Source: Burkholderia sp. WSM2230
GTDB taxonomy: Bacteria; Pseudomonadota; Gammaproteobacteria; Burkholderiales; Burkholderiaceae
Assembly: GCF_000472445.1 (NCBI RefSeq)
Contig: NZ_AXAJ01000004.1
Location: 186,001-250,000, forward strand
Reading direction: 5' to 3'
Length of the DNA: 64,000 nt
The notes under the pieces are model-generated. The model worked only from the letters and a program-made list of their open reading frames with translations, did not search any database and was not told the origin of the DNA. Both the position numbers and the translations under genes were made by a program. Shown one piece after another: positions 38,721-47,006 of the stretch. How positions within the stretch are numbered: position 1 is the first letter of the stretch; the number at the start of each line of letters is the position of its first letter.

Positions 38721-38787
38721 AGCAGGTGCTGCGAGAAATCCGTTCTTTGTCCGTCCCGCCGTAACACGCAGACGAAAGGCACAAGGC

Positions 38788-38817
38788 AAAAAAAATGCGC
38801 TGCCTAAGCAGCGCATT
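38788..38817 (-). terminator. Intrinsic terminator after htpG
   Basis: A perfect 10-bp stem (AATGCGCTGC with GCAGCGCATT, 38794-38817) and a CTAA loop. On the complement it is followed by an eight-base T run. It best serves leftward htpG and may also stop the rightward small gene. Confidence 0.8.
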
Positions 38818-38912
38818 CCATTTGCTACATTGCGCGAGGGCCGGCTGCGTCCGCCGGCCCAGTCTGCGGACTGGGTCTGCCGGCCAGGTCCCCCAACACT
38901 ACACAATCACGC

Positions 38913-40811
38913 TCAATTCGCGCGTGCGAGCAACAACGCGTTGGTACGCTTCACGAAGCTCGCCGGATCTTCCAGCGCGCCGCCTTCGGCCAGCAACGCC
39001 TGATCGAACAGCAGGTGACACCAGTCGTCGAAGTTGGCGCTGTCGGCGTGCAAGCCCTTCACCAGCGCGTGTTCCGGATTCACCTCGAGAATCGGATGGA
39101 ACGACGGCGCCTGCTGACCCGCCGCCTTCAGCATGCGCTGCAGGTAGCCGCTCATCTCGCCGTCGTCGGCAACGAGACAGGAAGGCGAATCGGTCAGGCG
39201 GAACGTGAGGCGCACGTCCTTTGCCTTGTCCTTCAACGCTTCCTTCATCTTCTCGACGAGCGGCTTCAGTTCTTCGCTGACCTTTTCCTGCGCCTGCTTT
39301 TCCTCGTCGTTCAGCGCGCCGAGGTCGAGATCGCCGCGGGCCACGCTTTGCAACGGCTTGCCGTCGAATTCGTTCAGGAACGACAGCATCCACTCATCCA
39401 CGCGATCGGTCAGCAGCAGCACTTCCACGCCCTTCTTGCGGAACACCTCGAGATGCGGGCTGTGCGTTGCGGCCTGCCAGGTGTCGGCGGTCACATAGTA
39501 GATTTTCGTCTGCTCGGGTTTCATGCGTGCGACGTAGTCGGCGAGCGACACCGTCTGCTCCGGCGTCTCGGTATGTGTGGACGCAAAGCGCACGAGTTTG
39601 GCAATCCGCTCGCGATTCGCAAAGTCTTCGCCAATGCCTTCCTTCAGCACCTGGCCGAACTCCTTCCAGAAGCCGGCGTACTTCTCGCGGTCGGCTTCGT
39701 TCTCCGAGTTGGCCAACTCTTCCAGCATGGACAGCGCGCGCTTGGTCACGCCCTCGCGGATCGCCTTGACATCGCGGCTTTCCTGCAGGATTTCGCGGGA
39801 CACGTTAAGCGGCAGATCGCTCGAATCGACCACGCCCTTCACGAAGCGCAGATACGACGGCAGCAGCTGCTCGGCGTCGTCCATGATGAACACGCGCTTC
39901 ACGTAGAGCTTCAGCCCGCCGCGATGATCGCGGTTCCACAGGTCGAACGGCGCGTGACTCGGCACGTACAGCAACTGCGTGTACTCGCTGCGGCCTTCCA
40001 CGCGGTTGTGCGTCCACGTGAGCGGGTCCTGGTGGTCGTGCGACAGGTGCTGATAGAACTGCTTGTACTGCTCTTCGGTAATGTCGTTCTTCGCGCGGGT
40101 CCACAGCGCGCTAGCCTGGTTGACGGTTTCGTCCTCGTCTTTCGTGACCATCGCGCTCTTTTCGGCGTCCCATTCTTCCTTTTTCATCAGGATGGGCAGC
40201 GCGACGTGATCCGAATACCGCTGAATGATCGACTTCAGGCGATGCGACGACAGCAGTTCGTCCTCGTCCGCACGCAGATGCAGCGTGATGGTCGTGCCGC
40301 GCGCGGCGCGCTCGATCGTCTCGACCGCGAAGTCGCCCTCGCCGGAGCTGACCCAGCGCACGCCTTCGGACGCCGGCAAACCGGCGCGGCGCGTCTCGAC
40401 CGTGATCTTGTCCGCGACAATGAAGCCCGAATAGAAGCCCACGCCGAACTGGCCGATCAGCGCGGCGTCTTTCTGCTGGTCGCCCGACAGCTTGCCGAAG
40501 AATTCCTTGGTGCCCGAGCGCGCGATCGTGCCAAGGTTCGCGATGGCCTCGTCGCGGCTCATGCCGATGCCGTTGTCGTCGATCGTGACCGTGCGCGCGT
40601 CCTTGTCGTACGACACGCGGATACGCAGATTCGGGTCGTTCTCATACAACCCGCTGTTTTCAATGGCTTCGAAGCGCAGCTTGTCGGCCGCGTCGGACGC
40701 ATTGGAAATCAGCTCGCGCAAAAAGATTTCCTTGTTGCTGTACAGCGAATGGATCATCAGGTGCAGAAGCTGTTTGACTTCTGCCTGAAAGCTCATGGTT
40801 TCTTGTGCCAT
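38913..40811 (-). CDS. htpG: Molecular chaperone HtpG (Hsp90)
   Basis: A 632-residue cytoplasmic Hsp90. The GHKL ATP site has [26 protein letters not shown] and [15 protein letters not shown]. The middle domain has the catalytic-loop Arg in LNVSREILQ, and the C-terminal dimerisation domain is complete. Length fits the family (E. coli 624). The ATG at 40811 ([16 protein letters not shown]) is the usual start. A heat-shock-type promoter lies about 140 bases upstream. It is monocistronic, with its own terminator. Confidence 0.97.
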   Translation of the reverse strand: MAQETMSFQAEVKQLLHLMIHSLYSNKEIFLRELISNASDAADKLRFEAIENSGLYENDPNLRIRVSYDKDARTVTIDDNGIGMSRDEAIANLGTIARSGTKEFFGKLSGDQQKDAALIGQFGVGFYSGFIVADKITVETRRAGLPASEGVRWVSSGEGDFAVETIERAARGTTITLHLRADEDELLSSHRLKSIIQRYSDHVALPILMKKEEWDAEKSAMVTKDEDETVNQASALWTRAKNDITEEQYKQFYQHLSHDHQDPLTWTHNRVEGRSEYTQLLYVPSHAPFDLWNRDHRGGLKLYVKRVFIMDDAEQLLPSYLRFVKGVVDSSDLPLNVSREILQESRDVKAIREGVTKRALSMLEELANSENEADREKYAGFWKEFGQVLKEGIGEDFANRERIAKLVRFASTHTETPEQTVSLADYVARMKPEQTKIYYVTADTWQAATHSPHLEVFRKKGVEVLLLTDRVDEWMLSFLNEFDGKPLQSVARGDLDLGALNDEEKQAQEKVSEELKPLVEKMKEALKDKAKDVRLTFRLTDSPSCLVADDGEMSGYLQRMLKAAGQQAPSFHPILEVNPEHALVKGLHADSANFDDWCHLLFDQALLAEGGALEDPASFVKRTNALLLARAN

Positions 40812-40829
40812 GGTCGGACTTCCTCTCTG

Positions 40830-40869
40830 TTGCGAATCGGGTTGTGCGAATCGGATTGTGCGAATGTGG
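40830..40869. repeat. Three short direct repeats in the htpG leader
   Basis: Three near-copies of TTG[TG]GCGAATCGG or its variants (TTGCGAATCGGG, TTGTGCGAATCGGA, TTGTGCGAATGTGG) lie head to tail just upstream of the htpG ribosome site. They would be transcribed as part of the 5' leader. Confidence 0.6.
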
Positions 40870-40947
40870 CTGCGGCGCCGTGTGAGGCGCCGCGGCCAAT
40901 GGCACGCGGCGTCGCGTGCATCGGCCCCAAACCGCAGATTGTCGGCC

Positions 40948-40978
40948 TAAATAAGGGCGACCCCACAAAGTTTCAAGA
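40948..40978 (-). promoter_or_regulatory. Heat-shock (sigma-32-type) promoter of htpG
   Basis: On the complement, CTTGAA is followed after 14 bases by CCCTTATTTA, close to the sigma-32 consensus CTTGAA and CCCATNTA. The -35 overlaps the end of the MocR-type gene. It would give an htpG leader of about 130-140 bases. HtpG is a known sigma-32 target in E. coli. Confidence 0.75.
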
Positions 40979-42433
40979 GGCGCGGCGCGCAACGCCGTCG
41001 AGGTAACGACACAAAAACGTCGCCAGTTCCGGATCGCCGCAATTGGCCACATTAAAGCGCATCCACGTGGTGGGCGATTGCTGCGGCGAAAAAAGGCTGC
41101 CGGGCGTCAGCAGGAAGCCGGCCTCATGACCGGCCGCGGCGAGCCCGTCGGCGTCGACTCCGGTGTCGGCCCACACGAACATGCCCGCAGTCGGCGTCAA
41201 AAAGAGCTTGAGGCCCGTCTTTTCCAGCATCCGCATGGATTTTTCGCGCACCCCGTCGAGCCGCGCGCGCAGCCGCTCGACATGGCGCCGATAGTGGCCT
41301 TCGGTGAGGATCTTGTACAGCACGCGCTCGTTGAGTTCCGGGCTCGTCATGCCGACCAGCATCTTCTGGTCGCTGACCGCTTTGGCCACCTCCGGCGCGC
41401 ACGCGATAAACCCGACCCGCAAATTCGGCGCGAGCGTCTTCGAAAAACTGCCCAGGTAGATCACGCGCTTTAACTGGTCGAGGCTCGCGAGCCGCGTGCC
41501 CGCATAGCCTGGCGGACACAGATCGCCGTAAATGTCGTCTTCCACGACGATGAAGTCGTAGGCCTCCGCGAGCCGCAGAATCCGGAATGCCTGCGCCGCC
41601 GTGAGCGAGGTGCCGGTCGGGTTCTGCAGCACGGAGTTGATCACCAGCATCTTCGGCCGCCAGGTTTGCACGAGCGACTCGAGCGCGTCCAGGTCGGGGC
41701 CCTCGGGCGTGTACGGCATGCCGACGAGCCGCGCGCCCTGCGACGCGAACCGCCCGAACATCTGGAACCACGCCGGATCGCCGACGATCACCGAATCGCC
41801 CGGCTTGACGTAAATGCGCGAGATCAGGTCGATGGCCTGCGTGATGCCCGATACCATCACGATCTGATCGGGCGAGGCGCCGATCTCCAGCTCCTCAAGA
41901 CGAGTCTGCAATTGCTGGCGCAGTGGCAGAAAACCGAGTGGCGTGCCGATGCCGAGCATCTGCGCGCCGCTTTGCCGCCCAAGCGTGCGCAGCGCGTTGG
42001 TGATCAGCTCGCCGTCGAGCCAGCGTGCCGGCAGATAGCCGAGCCCCGGACTGCGCTCCGGCCGCGCGCCGGTGTGCAGCATGTTGCGCAGCAGCCAGAC
42101 CACGTCGATGGTGGCCGGCGCCGACGCCTGCGCGGCAGGGCGAATTTCCGCGACTGCGGCGCCCGCCGCGCCCGCCAGTCGCTCGCGCACGAAGAAACCC
42201 GAGCCGCGCCGCGACTCCAGGTAACCCTGGGCGACGAGCCGCTCGTATGCCTCGACCACGGTGAAACGCGACACGCCTTTGTCCAACGCGAGCTTGCGGA
42301 TGGACGGCATGCGCATGCCGGGGCGGAACACGCGCTCCTCGATCCGGCGGCGCGCCCACTGCACGAGCTGCTCGACCAGCGTCAGCGACGCCGTGTCGTG
42401 CGGGGCGGGAATCTGCGTAAGCGGGACGGACAT
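40973..42433 (-). CDS. MocR/PdxR-type GntR regulator with aminotransferase domain
   Basis: About 486 residues from ATG 42433, behind TTGGAG (the frame also opens at a TTG four codons earlier). The GntR winged helix (about residues 15-85) has GMRMPSIRKLALDKGVSRFTVVEAYERL. The rest is a fold-type I PLP domain: VINSVLQNPTGTSL, VVEDDIYGDL and the PLP Lys in LGSFSKTLAPNLRVGF. MocR proteins sense PLP or amino compounds and control a neighbour or themselves. The 3' end overlaps the htpG promoter. The upstream region holds a palindrome TACCG-AA-CGGTA that may be its operator. Confidence 0.9.
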   Translation of the reverse strand: MSVPLTQIPAPHDTASLTLVEQLVQWARRRIEERVFRPGMRMPSIRKLALDKGVSRFTVVEAYERLVAQGYLESRRGSGFFVRERLAGAAGAAVAEIRPAAQASAPATIDVVWLLRNMLHTGARPERSPGLGYLPARWLDGELITNALRTLGRQSGAQMLGIGTPLGFLPLRQQLQTRLEELEIGASPDQIVMVSGITQAIDLISRIYVKPGDSVIVGDPAWFQMFGRFASQGARLVGMPYTPEGPDLDALESLVQTWRPKMLVINSVLQNPTGTSLTAAQAFRILRLAEAYDFIVVEDDIYGDLCPPGYAGTRLASLDQLKRVIYLGSFSKTLAPNLRVGFIACAPEVAKAVSDQKMLVGMTSPELNERVLYKILTEGHYRRHVERLRARLDGVREKSMRMLEKTGLKLFLTPTAGMFVWADTGVDADGLAAAGHEAGFLLTPGSLFSPQQSPTTWMRFNVANCGDPELATFLCRYLDGVARRAS

Positions 42434-42445
42434 GACGGGCTCCAA

Positions 42446-42797
42446 CTGTACCGAACGGTATCGAGTCGATTGTACCGTTACTGTGCCGGTCGCCGCCGCT
42501 ACATTTGATACAGATCATGGCGCCGCGCGCAAGGGCCATCAGCCTGACGGGGATTCTGCGTTACCGCAAAACCACGGCCAGCTCCAGTCGGGACCGGCAT
42601 CCGAAGCGGCAAATACCGCGGGGCGCCAGGCCGAGTGCGAAGCATGCAGCGTTATATTCCCCAGCTCGACCTGCACAGCGGCCCGTCCGCCGCTAAAGCC
42701 CGCGCGCGAACGGTTATGCTTACGACCCCGGCGCCCACCGCAAGCGGCACGCGGCGCGGGCCCGGCCTACCGTAGCAACCTGTTTCCCCGATTCGCA
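42446..42797. other. Divergent intergenic region with MocR operator candidate
   Basis: This 352-base gap carries TGTACCG at 42447-42453 and again at 42471-42477, and the palindrome TACCG-AA-CGGTA at 42449-42460. Repeats with about 24-base spacing are typical of MocR binding sites, so autoregulation is plausible. A frame continuous with the VOC gene runs through the gap, but nothing supports it as coding. Confidence 0.5.
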
Positions 42798-43496
42798 ATG
42801 ACCGCACATCCGCTTCGTCTCGATCATCTGGTCGTTTCCGCCCGCACCCTCGACGAGGGCGCGCAGTACGTCGCCGACATGCTCGGCGCGGAGCCGGCCG
42901 GCGGCGGCGCGCATCCGTCGATGCGCACGCACAACCGGCTGCTGAACCTGTGGGGCGGCGCCTACCTGGAAGTGATCGCCATCGATCCGCACGCCGACGC
43001 TACCCACGACGCGTCCCAAGGCGCCGCGCCCCGCCCGCGTCTTTTCGCGCTCGACGACGCGGCCACCCGCGCGCGCCTCGAAAACGGCCCGTATCTGTCG
43101 CACTGGGTGGTCCGGGTCGACCGGCCGAAGCATTTGCCGACGTGGCAAGCGCAATATCCGCAGCGCATCCCGCCGATCGTGCCGCTCACGCGCGGCGACT
43201 TCGCGTGGGGCTTATCGGTGCCGGACGACGGCGCCTTCCCGGCCTGGCAGGGTGTCGGCGACGGCGTGCTGCCGTCCCTGATTCAGTGGGACACGGCGCG
43301 GCATCCGTCGACGCTATTGCCGGACAGCGGCATCGCGCTCAAGGCGTTGAAAGGCCTGCATCCGCAAGCCAGCACGGTCGCGGCGCAGTTGCAGTGGCTA
43401 GGAGCCGCGCATCTGATCGAATTGCAAACGACGAACGGCCCGGCTGCGCTCGTCGCCGAGTTCGAAACGCCGGGCGGTCTACGGACCCTTAAATAA
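42798..43496 (+). CDS. VOC-superfamily glyoxalase-like-domain protein
   Basis: A 232-residue cytoplasmic protein with the glyoxalase-like domain 3 pattern: LRLDHLVVSARTLDEGAQYVADMLGAEPAGGGAHPSMRTHNRLLNLWGGAYLEVIAIDP. The His in DHLVV and Glu in YLEVI are the expected metal-ligand positions. The C-terminal half has a second, less clear repeat. The open frame starts at 42261, but the family start is ATG 42798. Its reaction is unknown. It is 75 bases before the aminotransferase gene on the same strand, so they may be co-transcribed. Confidence 0.8.
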   Translation: MTAHPLRLDHLVVSARTLDEGAQYVADMLGAEPAGGGAHPSMRTHNRLLNLWGGAYLEVIAIDPHADATHDASQGAAPRPRLFALDDAATRARLENGPYLSHWVVRVDRPKHLPTWQAQYPQRIPPIVPLTRGDFAWGLSVPDDGAFPAWQGVGDGVLPSLIQWDTARHPSTLLPDSGIALKALKGLHPQASTVAAQLQWLGAAHLIELQTTNGPAALVAEFETPGGLRTLK

Positions 43497-43571
43497 GCAG
43501 CGCGCGCGGGTCGCCGACTCGCGCGATAATCGAAGTTTTGACCGGTTCCAGAGACACCAGCAGAGGAGACC

Positions 43572-44768
43572 ATGGACCAAAGCGACTTGAACGCCCCCAC
43601 GTGGCAATTGTCCGAACGCGCACGCAAGCTTACCAGCTCGGCGATCCGCGAGATTCTGAAGGTCACGGAACGGCCCGAAGTCATTTCGTTCGCGGGCGGC
43701 CTGCCCTCGCCGGCCACCTTCCCTGCTGAGCGCATGCGCGAAGCGTCCGACCGCATTCTGCGCGACACGCCCGCCGCCGCGCTCCAGTACAGCGCGACCG
43801 AAGGCTATGCGCCGCTGCGCGAGTGGGTTGCGCAACGCTATTCGGTAAACGGCGCGCAGATCCGCGCAACGCAGGTGCTGATTACGACCGGCTCGCAGCA
43901 GGCGCTCGATCTGCTCGGCAAAGTGCTGGTGTGTCCGCAAAGCCCCGTGCTGGTCGAGACCCCAACTTACCTCGGCGCGCTGCAATCGTTCTCGATGTAC
44001 GAACCGCGCTACGTCCAGGTGCCGACCGACGACAACGGGCTGATCCCGGCAGGACTCACGCCTGAACTCACCGCCGGCGCGCGCCTGTTGTACGCACAAC
44101 CGAATTTCCAGAACCCGACCGGGCGCCGTCTGCCGGTCGAGCGCCGCCGCGCGCTCGCCGAGTTCGCGAAAACCGCGCCTTTCCCGGTGATCGAAGACGA
44201 CCCTTACGGCGCGCTCGATTACGCCGGCGAACCGCTGCCCACCATGCTTTCGATGGCGCCCGATCACATCGTCCATCTGGGTTCGTTCTCGAAGGTGCTG
44301 GCGCCGGGCCTGCGGGTCGGCTACATCATCGCGCCCGAAGAACTGATCTTCAAACTCGTGCAGGCCAAGCAGGCCACCGATCTGCATACGCCGAGCTTTA
44401 CGCAGCGCATCGTCCATGAAGTGGTGAAGGACGGCTTTCTGGACACGCACGTGCCGACCATTCGCGAGCTGTATCGCGACCAGTGCGCGGCGATGCTGGC
44501 CGCGCTCGAGCGCTACATGCCCGAAGGCGTGAAATGGAATCGCCCGGAAGGCGGCATGTTCATCTGGGTGAACCTGCCCGCGCAGATCGACAGCACGAAG
44601 CTGCTGGAAGAAGCCGTCGCGCAGAATGTCGCGTTCGTGCCGGGCGGTCCGTTCTTCGCGAACGAGGCGCAGCACAACACGCTGCGGCTGTCGTTCGTCA
44701 CGGTGCCGCCCGCAAAGATCGACGAAGGCGTGGCGCGTCTCGCCGCGCTGATCCGCGCGAAGGTCTAA
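43572..44768 (+). CDS. PLP-dependent aminotransferase, 2-aminoadipate/LysN type
   Basis: A 398-residue fold-type I aminotransferase without a DNA-binding domain. It has VISFAGGLPSPATFP near the N-terminus, NFQNPTGRRLPVERR, VIEDDPYGALDY and the PLP Lys in LGSFSKVLAPGLRVGYI. The sequence resembles LysN-like 2-aminoadipate or multi-substrate aminotransferases (EC 2.6.1.39 and relatives). The ATG at 43572 follows GAGGAGACC. The RidA gene starts 59 bases after it. RidA removes reactive imine/enamine intermediates released by PLP enzymes, which fits this pairing. Confidence 0.9.
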   Translation: MDQSDLNAPTWQLSERARKLTSSAIREILKVTERPEVISFAGGLPSPATFPAERMREASDRILRDTPAAALQYSATEGYAPLREWVAQRYSVNGAQIRATQVLITTGSQQALDLLGKVLVCPQSPVLVETPTYLGALQSFSMYEPRYVQVPTDDNGLIPAGLTPELTAGARLLYAQPNFQNPTGRRLPVERRRALAEFAKTAPFPVIEDDPYGALDYAGEPLPTMLSMAPDHIVHLGSFSKVLAPGLRVGYIIAPEELIFKLVQAKQATDLHTPSFTQRIVHEVVKDGFLDTHVPTIRELYRDQCAAMLAALERYMPEGVKWNRPEGGMFIWVNLPAQIDSTKLLEEAVAQNVAFVPGGPFFANEAQHNTLRLSFVTVPPAKIDEGVARLAALIRAKV

Positions 44769-44827
44769 ACCCAACCGCCCGCTCGCACAACACGCTTCTC
44801 CGTTTTTCACTACCGACCGAGGACAAC

Positions 44828-45292
44828 ATGGCTCAAACGAATGTTTACGACAAGCTCAAGGAACTGGGCATCGAATTGCCGACCGCCGGCGCGCCGGCTG
44901 CCGCTTATGTGATGAGCGCGCAAAGCGGCAACACCGTGTACCTGTCCGGCCACATCGCGAAGAAAGACGGCAAGGTGTGGGCAGGCAAGCTCGGCGCCGA
45001 CCTCGGCACCGAAGACGGCAAGGCTGCGGCACGCTCCATCGCCGTTGATCTGCTGGCCACGCTGCACGCTCACGTGGGCGACCTGAATCGCGTCAAGCGC
45101 ATCGTCAAGCTGATGAGCCTCGTCAACTCCACGCTCGATTTCACCGAGCAGCATCTGGTCACGAACGGCGCGTCGGAACTTATCGCCGACGTGTTCGGCG
45201 AGCGCGGCAAGCATGCGCGCTCGGCATTCGGCGTCGCGCAGATTCCGCTCGGCGCATGCGTCGAGATCGAGATGATCGCGGAAGTGGAGTAA
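44828..45292 (+). CDS. RidA-family protein (YjgF/YER057c/UK114)
   Basis: A 154-residue protein starting at ATG 44828, behind GAGGACAAC. Typical RidA marks are YLSGHIAKKDGK, a central LATLHAHVGDLNRVKRIVKLMSLVNS and a C-terminal HARSAFGVAQIPLGACVEIEMIAEVE. The Arg in KHARSAFG is at the place of the substrate-binding Arg of imine deaminases. It is longer than classic RidA (about 128), as in the RidA_like1 (cd02199) group. It follows an aminotransferase, so it probably protects against reactive enamines in the cytoplasm. Confidence 0.9.
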   Translation: MAQTNVYDKLKELGIELPTAGAPAAAYVMSAQSGNTVYLSGHIAKKDGKVWAGKLGADLGTEDGKAAARSIAVDLLATLHAHVGDLNRVKRIVKLMSLVNSTLDFTEQHLVTNGASELIADVFGERGKHARSAFGVAQIPLGACVEIEMIAEVE

Positions 45293-45490
45293 CGCAGCCT
45301 CACGCATTGTCAGGCCGGGCCACCAGGTTTCGCCATAGCCGGGCCGGCTCGGCCGGGCGCTGAACAGAACGCGTCGCGGGGTGCAAGTACCCGCGGCGCG
45401 TTTTCCATTTGTGGCGAGGTAGATCGTTCGGGCGGCAGCGGATAGAATCCGCGAACCATACCAACCGCAGGAATCGCCGGACCACGCCCG

Positions 45491-46393
45491 ATGCCCGCCA
45501 ACACAGTTCGTTTCAAACAGGTGGACGTATTCACGTCTGTACCGTTCAAAGGCAATCCGGTCGCCGTCGTGTTCGACGCCGACGCGCTCAGCGCCGATCA
45601 GATGCAGGCAATCGCGCACTGGACGAATCTGTCCGAAACGACCTTCCTGTCGCAGCCCACGGAGCCGGCCGCCGACTATCGCGTGCGCATATTAACGACG
45701 CACGGCGAATTACCGTTCGCGGGACATCCGACGCTCGGCACCGCGCATGCGCTCCTCGAAAGCGGCTATCGGCCGAAGCAGCCGGGCAGGCTCGTGCAGC
45801 AATGCGGCGTGGGGCTCGTCGAATTGCAGGCCTTGGGCGAAAGCGCAAGCGGCGCCGAGGGAGCGTGGGCCTTTGCCGCGCCGCCCGCGCGGATCGCGCC
45901 GCTGCCAGAACTACAATACCCGGCACTTTCTACGGCTTTACGTAGCAACGCGATAGACTTCAGGGCCGCGCCGTGTGCCGTCGACAATGGCGCGCCGTGG
46001 CTCGTGGTGCGGATGAATTCGGCGCGCGATTGTCTCGCGCTCGAACCGGACCCGGCGCTGCTCGCGCAAATCGTGCAGTCGGTCGGCGCGCACGGCGTCG
46101 CGGCGTATGGTCCGCACGATGCGGGCGGCCCCGCCACCTTCGAGGTGCGCTGCCTGATGATGGGCGGCGCGTTCGGCGTCGGCGAAGACCCTGTTACCGG
46201 CAGTGCGAATGCCGCGCTCGCGGGTCTGCTGAGCGCGCAGAATCTGCGGCCCGGCGCCAGCTATACCGCGCGCCAGGGCACTGCGCTCGGACGCGCGGGC
46301 CAGGTCCTCGTGCGTTATGACGACGCCAACGGCAAGACGTGGATTGGCGGGTCATCGGTGACGGTGGTCGACGGTACGTTCCGGATGCCATGA
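45491..46393 (+). CDS. PhzF-family isomerase/epimerase-like protein
   Basis: A 300-residue protein with the PhzF/DapF-like double hot-dog fold. Motifs in order: VDVFTSVPFKGNPVAVV, LSETTFL (the acidic catalytic residue), GELPFAGHPTLGTAHAL, and GEDPVTGSANAALAGLL near the end. PhzF itself isomerises a phenazine precursor, but most family members are of unknown substrate. No phenazine genes are nearby. The ATG at 45491 gives MPANTVRFKQVDVF. It stands alone, 198 bases after the RidA gene. Confidence 0.88.
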   Translation: MPANTVRFKQVDVFTSVPFKGNPVAVVFDADALSADQMQAIAHWTNLSETTFLSQPTEPAADYRVRILTTHGELPFAGHPTLGTAHALLESGYRPKQPGRLVQQCGVGLVELQALGESASGAEGAWAFAAPPARIAPLPELQYPALSTALRSNAIDFRAAPCAVDNGAPWLVVRMNSARDCLALEPDPALLAQIVQSVGAHGVAAYGPHDAGGPATFEVRCLMMGGAFGVGEDPVTGSANAALAGLLSAQNLRPGASYTARQGTALGRAGQVLVRYDDANGKTWIGGSSVTVVDGTFRMP

Positions 46394-47006
46394 CCGGCCC
46401 GTCGTTTGCTTCCGTCCCGCTAACTTTGCAGCAGCAACGGTAACGCTGCCGCAACCCGGCGACGATAAGCCGGTGACGATAACCCGGACGCGGTTTACTT
46501 CTTTTAGTCACGCTTGAACTACGCTTGACCAGGTTTGCCATAAAAGCCGCGGGCCGCATTTGCGCGATGCGGCTTGCATAACGAAACGCCTGAAAAGGTC
46601 ATGTGCGCAAGGCGCCATGCCGGAACGCCGAACCCGATGGACTATTCGAACATAATGACCGCCAGCGTACGATCCCGCGCATGCCCTGATCTGCCGCCCG
46701 ACCGGCGGCCGGGCACGCCTCGGAACGAAGTCCGGAAAAACGCGGAAAACAGCCCGGAAAACGGGCAGCAAAACAGCTTCCTTACGGTCTCGGACTGCGC
46801 CCGCGTATACCCGATGCCCGGACCCTTCCTTAATCCAGTCGCATTAAGTAATATCGAAACGTACCTGACAAAGTGCGAACGATCAGCGCCAAGCCACGCC
46901 CCTTCTTGCGCAGCAGTTGCGGCAACTCCATGCAGCCACCCATGAAAACAGCGCAGTCGACCCTCGCGTCTTCGCAACCGGCCGGCAACTGGGTACGGGC
47001 CGCCTG
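46394..47006. other. Long intergenic region upstream of the GGDEF-EAL gene
   Basis: This 613-base gap has no supported gene. A 123-codon TTG-started frame (46574-46945) lacks a ribosome site and recognisable sequence. There is a short direct repeat (GACGATAA at two places in 46461-46482) and a less GC-rich stretch at 46830-46870 that may hold the promoter of the next gene. No terminator was resolved. Confidence 0.35.

Noticed and set aside
39015..41006. A 663-codon rightward open frame
   Set aside because: It is antisense to htpG and has no recognisable motif.
46574..46945. A 123-codon frame in the long gap before the GGDEF-EAL gene
   Set aside because: It starts with TTG, has no ribosome site, and its sequence is unlike a folded protein.
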